Assembly (NCBI GenBank): GCA_040753875.1
Contig: JBFMDV010000023.1
Coordinates: 1 to 64,000 of the forward strand
Source: Candidatus Zixiibacteriota bacterium
GTDB taxonomy: Bacteria > Zixibacteria > MSB-5A5 > GN15 > FEB-12
Reading direction: 5' to 3'
Length of the DNA: 64,000 nucleotides
In this document: positions 41,137 through 49,322 of the stretch, in pieces
Numbering within the stretch: the first letter of the stretch is position 1
Layout of the letters: each line of letters opens with the position of its first letter
Notes under the pieces: model-generated
Told to the model about the DNA's origin: nothing
What the model saw: only the letters and a program-made list of their open reading frames with translations
Database searches by the model: none
Program-made: the position numbers and the translations under genes

Positions 41137-41745
41137 ATGAGAATCCTCCTCACGATTACATTCTTGTGCCTCGGGCTGGCTGCTCCGTCGTCCGTCGTGG
41201 CCGATCAATTCACCGAAATCAAGGCAAGGCTGGCGGAGTCGAACTGCACGCGATTCGAGTTCCGAAGCATTCTGTTTTCATCGATCTTCAAACAGACCGA
41301 CACGTCCCGTGGAACGGCCTATATTGCCAGAGACGGACGGTACCGGATTAACCTTGGTCCGGATCAGTATGTCAACGATGGTTCGTATCTGTACTCATAC
41401 AGCCCATCCAGTAACCAGGTGGTGATGCAGAAAGCGGATTCGACGACTGCATTCAGCAAGGAGGTTTCGTACCTGACACGGCTTGACGAATTCTTCAAAA
41501 CCATTATACTTAAGGCCAATTCTGAATATCGGTTGATTAAATTAACCGATCGAATGCAGAATCTTCCCGATTCGATGAATCTCGTCATCAATAAGAAGGC
41601 ACGGACAATCGAACGGATCGAGTATTTCGACATAAACGATGAGAAGGTACGGATCGAATTTTTGAAGCAAACGACCGGCAGCGAATGCGATGACAAGCAG
41701 TTGGCGCCGGATTTTCCGGATTCCGCAGAACGCGTAAAGCTGTAG
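41137..41745 (+). CDS. lolA: outer-membrane lipoprotein carrier protein LolA
   Basis: 202 aa with a signal peptide (about 1-22, ending VVA). Periplasmic chaperone carrying lipoproteins from the LolCDE complex to the outer membrane. The beta-half-barrel pattern is present: GTAYIARDGRYRINLGPDQYVNDGSYLYSYSPSSNQV matches the family's order of strands that hold the lipid. Sequence is divergent, so the assignment relies on pattern and on neighbours: FtsK is next to LolA in many genomes. RimO follows after 4 bp. Confidence 0.8.
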   Translation: MRILLTITFLCLGLAAPSSVVADQFTEIKARLAESNCTRFEFRSILFSSIFKQTDTSRGTAYIARDGRYRINLGPDQYVNDGSYLYSYSPSSNQVVMQKADSTTAFSKEVSYLTRLDEFFKTIILKANSEYRLIKLTDRMQNLPDSMNLVINKKARTIERIEYFDINDEKVRIEFLKQTTGSECDDKQLAPDFPDSAERVKL

Positions 41746-41749
41746 CGAT

Positions 41750-43072
41750 ATGAAGTTTTTCGTGCATAAGCTGGGGTGTCCTAAGAATGACGTCGACGCC
41801 GACTACATCTCGGCGAGGCTCATTGACGAAGGGCATGAACCGGCCGGTTCGCCGGAAGAGGCGGAGTCAATCATCGTCAACACGTGCGGTTTCATCCTGC
41901 CCGCCAAGCAGGAGTCCGTCAACGAGCTTCTCCGGCTCGGCCGCCTAAAGAAAAGCGGACAACTGAGAACGCTGTATGCTGCCGGCTGCCTGGCTCAACG
42001 GAACGGCGACGAACTTCTGAAGGGGATGCCCGAACTGGACGGCTCGTTCGGTCTCGGAGCACTGGATTCGATTGCCCAGGCAGTGTCGAGTTCCCGGCGC
42101 ACCGACACAACGGTCAAGATGGAGTCGCGCAAACTCGGATACCTGAGCTGGAAGAACCGATTCATCGCCGACTCACTTCCATATTCGTATCTCAAAATTT
42201 CGGACGGCTGTGACCGTGGCTGTACTTACTGTGCCATACCGCTTATGCGTGGGAAATTCCGAAGTCGCCCGATGGAAGGGGTTGTTCGTGAAGCGGAGTA
42301 TCTGGCGCGAAACGGCAAAAAGGAACTCATTCTGGTATCCCAGGAAGCCACCATGTATGGCTACGGCTTGCCTGGACGGCCAACAATCGTCGACCTCTTG
42401 AAAGAGCTGGAGCAAATAGACGGGGTGGAGTGGATTCGGCTCATGTACCTTCACCCGGCAATGCTCGATGATAAAGTCATCAATTACCTGCTTTCTGGAA
42501 CGAAGACGTTGCCATATTTCGATCTGCCCCTGCAGCATGTCAACAGCGCGCTCCTCAGGAACATGCACAGGCAGATCGACAGGCCAGGCATCCAGCGATT
42601 ACTCTCGAACATTCGTGACAAAGGTGCGCCTGCAACCATCCGGACCACCTTCATAGTCGGGTTCCCCGGCGAGACAGAGGTGCAATTCGAGGAGCTTCGC
42701 GACTTTATTGCCGATCAGCAGTTCGATCGTTTGGGTGTGTTTACATACTCCCGGGAAGATGACACACCGGCGGCTCAACTCGCTGGGCAGGTCCCTGAAG
42801 AAACGAAAGTACGAAGAATGGACGAATTGATGACGGTCCAGAGGGACATTGCGTTCGCCAATAATCAGGCACTTATCGGAAGCGAGTTAGCCGTTGTGAT
42901 CGACTCCGTTACAGCAGAAGGCGCCGGCACGGGGCGTACGAAGGCGGATTGCCCCGACATCGACCAGGAAGTTACGGTGCGGGGTCACGATCTCAAGACA
43001 GGCGATATCGTGAAGGTAAAGATCGACAGGGTCGAGGGATATGATCTTGTGGGAACTGTTATTGCGGGGTGA
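41750..43072 (+). CDS. rimO: ribosomal protein S12 methylthiotransferase RimO
   Basis: 440-residue radical-SAM enzyme that methylthiolates an aspartate of ribosomal protein S12. N-terminal MTTase domain cluster cysteines Cys10 (KLGCPKND), Cys46 (NTCGF) and Cys80 (AAGCLAQ). Radical-SAM cluster C154-DRG-C158-TY-C161. The C-terminal TRAM domain spans about 375-440. KLGCPKND and DLPLQHVNSALLRNMHR distinguish it from MiaB. Cotranscribed with lolA and the lytic transglycosylase gene by close spacing. Confidence 0.96.
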   Translation: MKFFVHKLGCPKNDVDADYISARLIDEGHEPAGSPEEAESIIVNTCGFILPAKQESVNELLRLGRLKKSGQLRTLYAAGCLAQRNGDELLKGMPELDGSFGLGALDSIAQAVSSSRRTDTTVKMESRKLGYLSWKNRFIADSLPYSYLKISDGCDRGCTYCAIPLMRGKFRSRPMEGVVREAEYLARNGKKELILVSQEATMYGYGLPGRPTIVDLLKELEQIDGVEWIRLMYLHPAMLDDKVINYLLSGTKTLPYFDLPLQHVNSALLRNMHRQIDRPGIQRLLSNIRDKGAPATIRTTFIVGFPGETEVQFEELRDFIADQQFDRLGVFTYSREDDTPAAQLAGQVPEETKVRRMDELMTVQRDIAFANNQALIGSELAVVIDSVTAEGAGTGRTKADCPDIDQEVTVRGHDLKTGDIVKVKIDRVEGYDLVGTVIAG

Positions 43073-43075
43073 GCC

Positions 43076-43720
43076 ATGATACACTTTGAGAAACTGGGCA
43101 TCTATCTGTCCAAGCCGGTAGCATTCATTCTGTTGCTCATTTATCTGGTCCAGTCGTCCCTGGCGCTATATCTGGTGAAGAACAAGTTCGATCTGGAGAA
43201 ACAGGTATCCTTTCAACAGAAGAAGATTACCGAGCTGGAAGAAAAATTGCAGTTGTACAAAGCGATCGAGGATTTTCAGATCGGGTTTACACCCGATGAA
43301 GTGGGGAACCTTACCAATGTCATTTATAGCGAGAGCAAGAAGTACAGCTACGACCCGCTGTTCATCGTGTCGATAATCATCGCCGAATCCTCGTTCAAGA
43401 AACACCAGGTATCCGAAAAGGGCGCCTCCGGGTTGATGCAGCTCAAACCGTCGACCGGCGCCGATGCCGCTACGCGTGCAGGTGTGCCGTGGGTCGGAGC
43501 CCCCACGCTGTTCGAGTCGGAAGCGAACATCAAGCTGGGCACCTATTATCTGTTCGAGCAGATTCTGAAACACCGGGACCTGAAAAAGGCGCTTATCGCG
43601 TATAATATCGGCGAGACAAAACTGCGCGGCATCATGAGACAGAACCTGCCGCTTCCCCGTCAGTATGTTGAGAAGGTGATGCAGACGTACAAGATGCTAA
43701 AGGAGACCTACCGGGCGTGA
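43076..43720 (+). CDS. membrane-anchored lytic transglycosylase (SLT domain)
   Basis: 214 aa: one N-terminal anchor (about 14-33), a coiled coil (about 38-64), then the SLT domain cutting murein to anhydromuropeptides. Catalytic Glu104 in IIIAESSFKKHQVSEKGASGLMQLKP (conserved ES, GLMQ), with YYLFEQIL and ALIAYNIGETKLRG in the C-terminal half. Start ATG at 43076 is 3 bp after the rimO stop; it ends with a 4-bp overlap onto the bamD start. Anhydromuropeptides it releases could feed the recycling genes at 52.7-56.4 kb. Confidence 0.9.
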   Translation: MIHFEKLGIYLSKPVAFILLLIYLVQSSLALYLVKNKFDLEKQVSFQQKKITELEEKLQLYKAIEDFQIGFTPDEVGNLTNVIYSESKKYSYDPLFIVSIIIAESSFKKHQVSEKGASGLMQLKPSTGADAATRAGVPWVGAPTLFESEANIKLGTYYLFEQILKHRDLKKALIAYNIGETKLRGIMRQNLPLPRQYVEKVMQTYKMLKETYRA

Positions 43721-44652
43721 CGAAACTCAGCCATTCGATTCAGGTACTGCTTCTCGTGGGGGCAGCGATGATTATGTTCGCCGGGTGCGGCGGTAAGACA
43801 ACGCTTGTCAGTCAACAACCGGACGAGTTATTCAAAATCGGCAAAGAGAAGTATGATCACAAGAAGTATCTCGGCGCAATTGAGGCATTTCAGTCGGTCA
43901 TCTACAATTTCCCGGGCAATTCGATTGTCGATACGGCTCAGTACTATCTGGCACTCTCGTATTATGGGAACAAGGACTATGCGCTCGGCGGGGTGGAGTT
44001 CAATCGCCTGCTGGTCAATTACCCGGCCTCCGTGTACGCGCCGCACGCGCAATTCATGAAGGCCGTGTGCGCGTTCGAGTCGACGCCCAGGAGTTCAGGT
44101 CTTGACCAGACTGAACTCGAGGATGCCATAAGGCAATTCGAGGAGTTTCTGGTCGATCGCCCGGAATCAGTGCTGGCACCTGACGTGAAAAAATACCTGG
44201 TTCTTGCTCGCACTCGCATGGCCCAGAAATACTATAACAGCGGAGTCGTGTATTCCAATACCGGCGCGGCCGACGCCGCCAAGCGATATTATCAGAAAGT
44301 GGCGGATGATTACACCGACACCGAATACGCACCCTTGGCGATTTTCAATATCGCGCGTGAAGAGTACAAGCAGCGACATTTCGACGAAGCCCGGCAGAAG
44401 TTCGAGGGGTTCCAGAAGGCATTTCCAGACCATGCGTTGACGCCAAAAGCGGCCGACTTGGCGGTCACCAGCGCCTTCAAGAGCGGCGAAGAGTCCTTTC
44501 GAAAGGGGGACATGGCGGCGGCGCGCGAGAAGTTTGAACGATTCGTGAAGGACTATTCCCAGGATAAGCGCGTCAAGAAAGCCGACGAATACCTGCAGAA
44601 GATTGGCGAACGGGTGCTCAGTGACTCAACCGGCGTCAAAACTGACTCCTGA
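43717..44652 (+). CDS. bamD: outer-membrane assembly lipoprotein BamD (TPR family)
   Basis: 311 aa. Signal with lipobox FAGC (Cys25 or so) makes it a lipoprotein; tetratricopeptide repeats follow, with QPDELFKIGKEKYDHKKYLGAIEAFQSVIYNFPGNSIVDTAQYYLALSYYG typical of BamD/YfiO. The scaffold for the BAM complex, which inserts beta-barrels such as LptD. It begins with GTG overlapping the transglycosylase stop. NadD overlaps its end. Extra C-terminal repeats (SGEESFRKGDMAAAREKFERF) make it longer than E. coli BamD; a general CpoB/YbgF-like periplasmic TPR protein is an alternative. Confidence 0.82.
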   Translation: MTKLSHSIQVLLLVGAAMIMFAGCGGKTTLVSQQPDELFKIGKEKYDHKKYLGAIEAFQSVIYNFPGNSIVDTAQYYLALSYYGNKDYALGGVEFNRLLVNYPASVYAPHAQFMKAVCAFESTPRSSGLDQTELEDAIRQFEEFLVDRPESVLAPDVKKYLVLARTRMAQKYYNSGVVYSNTGAADAAKRYYQKVADDYTDTEYAPLAIFNIAREEYKQRHFDEARQKFEGFQKAFPDHALTPKAADLAVTSAFKSGEESFRKGDMAAAREKFERFVKDYSQDKRVKKADEYLQKIGERVLSDSTGVKTDS

Positions 44653-45247
44653 AACCGGCGGCAGCTGGGGTTTGTTCGGAGGGGCGTTCGACCCGGTCCA
44701 TTTGGGGCATCTGGCGCTCGCCCGCGACATGACGAAATCGCAGCACCTTTCAGGTATTCTGTTTATCCCGTCGTTTGACCCTCCACATCGCAAGGAGCCC
44801 TGCTTTGCCCCGTTCGATCAGCGACTCGATATGCTGCAAGTTGCTCTGGCTGAGCACCCGGCGTATGACGTCAGCACTGTCGAAGCGGAAATGGCTGAAC
44901 CGAGCTACACGCTCAACGTGGTGCGCACACTCAAAAAGCGATACCCGGCGACCCGGTTTCATCTTATTCTGGGTGCTGACAACCTGGCCAAGTTCAGCAG
45001 TTGGTATCGACCCGATGAGATACTCAAGGAGATAGATCTGCTGGTGGGGGCACGTCCGGGGTTCGACAAACCATTACCGCTCCCGGCGCCGATTGAACGC
45101 GTAACATATGTGTCCGCAAGTCTTGTCGATGTCTCCTCGAGCCAGATTCGCAAGTTCGTTGCGGCAGGCGCCTCGCTTGGTCAACTCACGGCACTGGTTC
45201 CGGGAGTAGTAGCGGAGATGATCATTACACGCGGTTTATATCGATGA
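44621..45247 (+). CDS. nadD: nicotinate-nucleotide adenylyltransferase
   Basis: About 208 aa. Forms deamido-NAD from nicotinate mononucleotide and ATP. GLFGGAFDPVHLGHL is the nucleotidyltransferase H-x-G-H motif, LLFIPSFDPPHRKE-like substrate loop (ILFIPSFDPPHRKE), FHLILGADNLAKFSSWYRPDEIL and the C-terminal ISSSQIRKF-type SSSQIRKFVAAG complete the family. The start is uncertain: GTG 44621 within bamD is preferred over TTG 44603. Overlaps polA by 4 bp (ATGA). Confidence 0.92.
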   Translation: MTQPASKLTPETGGSWGLFGGAFDPVHLGHLALARDMTKSQHLSGILFIPSFDPPHRKEPCFAPFDQRLDMLQVALAEHPAYDVSTVEAEMAEPSYTLNVVRTLKKRYPATRFHLILGADNLAKFSSWYRPDEILKEIDLLVGARPGFDKPLPLPAPIERVTYVSASLVDVSSSQIRKFVAAGASLGQLTALVPGVVAEMIITRGLYR

Positions 45248-47967
45248 CAACAGGTAAAAAGAGACGCATATATCTTATCGATGGTTCCGCGGTGTTCTAT
45301 CGTGCCTATTTTGCACTGATTCGCAACCCGCTCATCAACTCCAAAGGAGAGGACACCTCGGCGACCTTTGGATTCGTGAATTCGCTGCTGAAGATCCTCC
45401 GCGACGAGAACCCTGACGCCGTGGCAGTCGTATTCGATTCAAAGCACCCCACTTTCCGTCATGAACGTTATCCTGAATACAAGTCGACTCGGGCCAAAAT
45501 GCCCGAGGAGTTGGTAGCGCAATTGCCGCGGATCCATGCGGCGGTGGAGGCGCTCAACCTGCCCAAGTTTGAACTGAAAGGGTTCGAGGCCGACGATATC
45601 ATCGGTACCCTGGCACGAGCGGCCGAAAGGGCCGGCTATGAGGTCTGGTGCGTGACCGGTGACAAGGATTATTTCCAATTGGTGTCGGACCAGATCAAGA
45701 TATACAATCCAAAGAAGGTCTCAGAAGCTCCGGAGCGGATGGGGAGAGACGAGGTGAAGGCCAAGTTCGGTGTTTATCCCGAATTGGTGATCGACAAACT
45801 CGCCTTGATGGGGGACAGCTCCGATAACGTCCCAGGCGTGCCGGGTGTGGGTCCCAAGTCGGCGGACATTCTGCTGGAACAGTTTGGCAGCCTGGAGGCG
45901 ATCCTGTCACGGCATGCTGAAATCAAGGCCAAAGGTCTTCGCGAGAAGATCGCGGCTAATATCGAATCCGCCATGCTTTCAAAAGAACTTGTCACAATTG
46001 ATACCAACGTGCCCATACCGTTCGATCTGGCTGCGCTGGATCGCAAACCGATCAATTATGAGGCCACGAAGAAGCTGTTTCTTGAACTGGAGTTTTCGAA
46101 TCTGCTCAAACAGATCGGCGTGGAAAGCGCCTCAATTGCGAGCGAGCAAGGCGTGTCCACTGCGGAAGCGGATTACAGGACGGTGACTTCACTCGACGAA
46201 TTGCGTCAATTGATCGAGGCGCTTTCGGCCGCTCGTGAAATTGCTGTAGACACGGAAACAACTTCTGTTGACGCGCTCCAGGCTAAGCTTGTGGGCGTCT
46301 CTTTGTCAAGCAAAGCCGGGAGCGGATACTATATCCCGCTGGGCCATACTCAAGATTCCAGCCAGAATCTGCCGGTCGCGGAGGCAATCTCCCTGTTGAA
46401 AAAGCTGCTTGAGAACCCTGATGTCCAAAAAGTGGGACAGAATGTTAAATACGACTATGAAGTGCTCCACAGACACGGAATTGATATTACTCCCGTCTCT
46501 TTCGACACCATGCTGGCATCGTACGTTCTGAATCCGTCTGGACGGCAACACTCTCTTGACTTCCTGGCACTTAAGCATCTGGACCACCAGATGCAGCCGA
46601 TCACCGACTTGATCGGGAGCGGCAAGGGGCAAAAAACCTTCGATTCGGTCGGCGTAAAGGCGGCCACGTACTACTCAAGCGAAGATGCCGATTACACATT
46701 TCGCCTTCGCGGAATCCTCGCGCCGCAGATCGATCAGTTTGAGTTGAATAACCTGTATTACAATGTCGAACTGCCGCTCATCAAGGTGCTGGCGACCATG
46801 GAAGAAGCAGGTGTCAGGGTGGACGAGTCGTTTCTGGCCACGCTGTCTGGTGAGATGGAAAACCGGCTGCACGAACTGACCAGAGAGATATTCAAAATCG
46901 CCGGTGGTGAGTTCAATATCAATTCCACCCAACAGCTTTCACACATTCTGTTTGATAAACTCGGACTCAAACCAAGAGGGAAGACTGCCAAGAAGACAGG
47001 TTACTCGACCGATGTCTCCGTGCTTGAAGAACTGGCCAAGCTGCATCCGTTTCCGGCTCTTATCCTCCAGTATCGGCAGGTGGGCAAACTTAAAAACACG
47101 TACGTCGATGCCATACCGCGCATGATCAACTCCGAAACCGGACGCGTGCACACGTCGTTCAATCAAACGATCGCTGCCACCGGACGGCTGTCCTCGACCG
47201 ACCCAAATCTGCAGAACATTCCGGTCCGGACGGAAGAAGGGCGGGAGATTCGCAAGGCGTTCATTCCACGCGACACTGAGCACGTGTTGTTGTCGGCCGA
47301 CTATTCGCAGGTAGAGCTCAGGATCCTGGCCCACTATGCCGATGACCGCGGCCTGATTGAGGCGTTCAAGCGGGGTGAAGATATTCACTCGCGGACGGCG
47401 GCGGAGGTCTTTGGCGTGGATATTGAAGAAGTCACTTCCGCTCAGCGCCGGGTCGCCAAGACCTGCAACTTCGCCATCATCTACGGGGTCACGGCGTACG
47501 GCCTGACCCAGCAAACGCAGATGACGGTGAGTGAAGCGCAGCAGTTCATCGACACGTACCTGGCGCGGTATCCGGGGATAAAAACGTACATGGAGTCCAC
47601 TAAGGAGTCTGCCCGCGAAAAGGGGTACGTAACCACCATGTTCAACCGCCGGCGGTATCTACCGGAGATCAACGATAAGAACTTTGCCGTCAGGCAGTTC
47701 GCGGAGCGGACGGCCATCAATACACCTATTCAGGGGACAGCAGCTGACATTATCAAGGTGGCAATGCTGCATATCCACGAAAAACTTGCGAAACTACACA
47801 CAAAAATGGTTTTGCAGGTGCACGACGAGTTGGTGTTCGACGTCTATAAGGGTGAACTCGATGAAGTTCGCGAGCTGGTCCGCGATGGCATGGAAAAGGC
47901 GGTCAAGCTCAAAGTCCCGCTGGTGGCGGACATCAGTGTCGGGGACAACTGGCTCGAAGCGAAATAA
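45244..47967 (+). CDS. polA: DNA polymerase I with active proofreading domain
   Basis: 907 aa, complete three-domain enzyme. The 5'-3' exonuclease spans 1-290 (IDGSAVFYRAYFAL, FEADDIIGTLARAAE, VTGDKDYFQLVSD, MGDSSDNVPGVPGVGPKSA). The 3'-5' exonuclease retains DTETTSVD (Asp, Glu), GQNVKYDYEVL and ADYTFRL, so proofreading residues are intact, unlike Bacillus or Thermus. Polymerase motif A is DYSQVELRILAHYADD, motif B RRVAKTCNFAIIYGVTAYGL, motif C LQVHDELVFDV. Starts inside the nadD stop. Replacement of Okazaki primers and repair. Confidence 0.98.
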   Translation: MTTGKKRRIYLIDGSAVFYRAYFALIRNPLINSKGEDTSATFGFVNSLLKILRDENPDAVAVVFDSKHPTFRHERYPEYKSTRAKMPEELVAQLPRIHAAVEALNLPKFELKGFEADDIIGTLARAAERAGYEVWCVTGDKDYFQLVSDQIKIYNPKKVSEAPERMGRDEVKAKFGVYPELVIDKLALMGDSSDNVPGVPGVGPKSADILLEQFGSLEAILSRHAEIKAKGLREKIAANIESAMLSKELVTIDTNVPIPFDLAALDRKPINYEATKKLFLELEFSNLLKQIGVESASIASEQGVSTAEADYRTVTSLDELRQLIEALSAAREIAVDTETTSVDALQAKLVGVSLSSKAGSGYYIPLGHTQDSSQNLPVAEAISLLKKLLENPDVQKVGQNVKYDYEVLHRHGIDITPVSFDTMLASYVLNPSGRQHSLDFLALKHLDHQMQPITDLIGSGKGQKTFDSVGVKAATYYSSEDADYTFRLRGILAPQIDQFELNNLYYNVELPLIKVLATMEEAGVRVDESFLATLSGEMENRLHELTREIFKIAGGEFNINSTQQLSHILFDKLGLKPRGKTAKKTGYSTDVSVLEELAKLHPFPALILQYRQVGKLKNTYVDAIPRMINSETGRVHTSFNQTIAATGRLSSTDPNLQNIPVRTEEGREIRKAFIPRDTEHVLLSADYSQVELRILAHYADDRGLIEAFKRGEDIHSRTAAEVFGVDIEEVTSAQRRVAKTCNFAIIYGVTAYGLTQQTQMTVSEAQQFIDTYLARYPGIKTYMESTKESAREKGYVTTMFNRRRYLPEINDKNFAVRQFAERTAINTPIQGTAADIIKVAMLHIHEKLAKLHTKMVLQVHDELVFDVYKGELDEVRELVRDGMEKAVKLKVPLVADISVGDNWLEAK

Positions 47968-47992
47968 AGGAGCAGTAGTAAGGGGGTGAAGC

Positions 47993-48610
47993 ATGATACG
48001 ATTCTGGATAACCATCGCGCTGTGCGCAGCGGCTGTGGCTGTCTCCGCTCAGGATAATTGGCGGAGCGACACGTCTCTCCGTGTCATTCCCCAGCTGGAA
48101 CCCAAGAACCAGCTGGCAGTTGGCATTGGATTCCCAATTGATGAAGTCAAGAGTACCGTACAGGTCGCGGCGCAGTACTTTCGCTATCTTGCAGATATCT
48201 TCGCTCTCAAAGCAGAGCTTGGATACGTTCCGAATACCAGTTATGACCGTGGCGCGCACGCCAGCACTGTCTCGCTCGGCGTCGGATTTCGACTGCAAAT
48301 GCCGACCCGTATCATCGGGATGTTCCTGGATGGCAGCGTCGAAACAAGCAGCATTTTCGCAGTTGAAAGAGGTCGAGAATTTAGGGCGAGTCGAACCGGT
48401 GTCGGCTTGGCTCTCGGCTGGTCGGCGGGTCCTGTTAAGCGATATCGGCTTGATTTTGGTATTAGCGGCAGTCTCAACCACGTCGGTTATACCTACCATG
48501 TCGACATGATCCCTGAGTCGGGGCCAAGCTACGATATGCCGAGTACGGACAATTCTAGTGATCTCTACAACAGAGCATACTGGTTTGTCCGTCTGCGGCG
48601 AGGCATTTGA
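47993..48610 (+). CDS. exported beta-rich protein, possible outer membrane beta-barrel
   Basis: 205 aa, unrecognised. Signal peptide (about 1-20, ending VSA-QDN). The mature chain shows alternating hydrophobic and polar residues in strand-sized blocks (QLAVGIGFPI, VQVAAQYFRYL, ALKAELGYV, ASTVSLGVGFRLQM, RIIGMFLDGSVET, GVGLALGWSAG, YRLDFGISGSL) and a terminal aromatic-rich strand AYWFVRLRRGI. This fits an 8-10-strand outer membrane barrel. GGGGTG precedes the ATG. It lies 25 bp after polA. Function unknown. Confidence 0.6.
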   Translation: MIRFWITIALCAAAVAVSAQDNWRSDTSLRVIPQLEPKNQLAVGIGFPIDEVKSTVQVAAQYFRYLADIFALKAELGYVPNTSYDRGAHASTVSLGVGFRLQMPTRIIGMFLDGSVETSSIFAVERGREFRASRTGVGLALGWSAGPVKRYRLDFGISGSLNHVGYTYHVDMIPESGPSYDMPSTDNSSDLYNRAYWFVRLRRGI

Positions 48611-48697
48611 CTGCTGAGCCAGGGGCAAATTCACTGTCCTGACTGCATGCTGCGGATTGACCTTGTTGAGCAACGAAACAATCACTTAGATTCAACC

Positions 48698-49291
48698 ATG
48701 CTCCTCGGTATCACCGGACAGATCGGCAGCGGGAAATCATCGGTCGCGGCTGTCTTCGCGCACCTTGGCACTTATGTCATTGATGCGGACCGGATCGGCC
48801 GAAATGTTGTCGAGCGTGATCCGAAGCTGCAGAAACGACTCGTCCGAGCGTTTGGCCCGGAAATTCTGCGGGGCGGGAAATCACTCGATCGAAAGCGACT
48901 GGCGGCATTGGCATTTGCATCGCCGGCTGCCAAAAAGAGACTCGATGAACTGGTGCATCCATATCTCCTGCGTGAACTTCGACAAGAAACCAAGCGGTCA
49001 CTGAAAGCCGGTTTGGTGGTCGTGATTGATGCCGCGTTGTTACTCGACTGGGGTATGGACAAGGAGGTTGACCGTGTTATCCTCGTGCATGCATCGCGCC
49101 GTCTGCGCATGGCCCGTCTGGTCGCGCGCGGCATAGCTCTTGCAGATGCCAGAGCGCGTGAACAGGCACAGTTGCCGTACGAAACCTATCTCCAACGCTC
49201 CCATCACGTTATTTTCAACAGCGGCACCAAGGCTGAACTCAGAAGAAAAGCCACGCGTCTTTGGCACCGCCTGATCAGCCAATCCCGTTGA
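48698..49291 (+). CDS. coaE: dephospho-CoA kinase
   Basis: 197 aa from ATG 48698. Last step of coenzyme A synthesis: phosphorylates the 3'-OH of dephospho-CoA. P-loop GITGQIGSGKSSV, substrate region VIDADRIGRNVVERDP, the CoA-domain LVHPYLLREL and the LID VILVHASRRLRMARLVARG are present. An upstream ATG at 48647 would add a non-conserved 17 residues. Independent unit or continuation of the polA string. Confidence 0.93.
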   Translation: MLLGITGQIGSGKSSVAAVFAHLGTYVIDADRIGRNVVERDPKLQKRLVRAFGPEILRGGKSLDRKRLAALAFASPAAKKRLDELVHPYLLRELRQETKRSLKAGLVVVIDAALLLDWGMDKEVDRVILVHASRRLRMARLVARGIALADARAREQAQLPYETYLQRSHHVIFNSGTKAELRRKATRLWHRLISQSR

Positions 49292-49322
49292 CAGAACGTC
49301 AGTTATTGAGCTAATTGAGTCG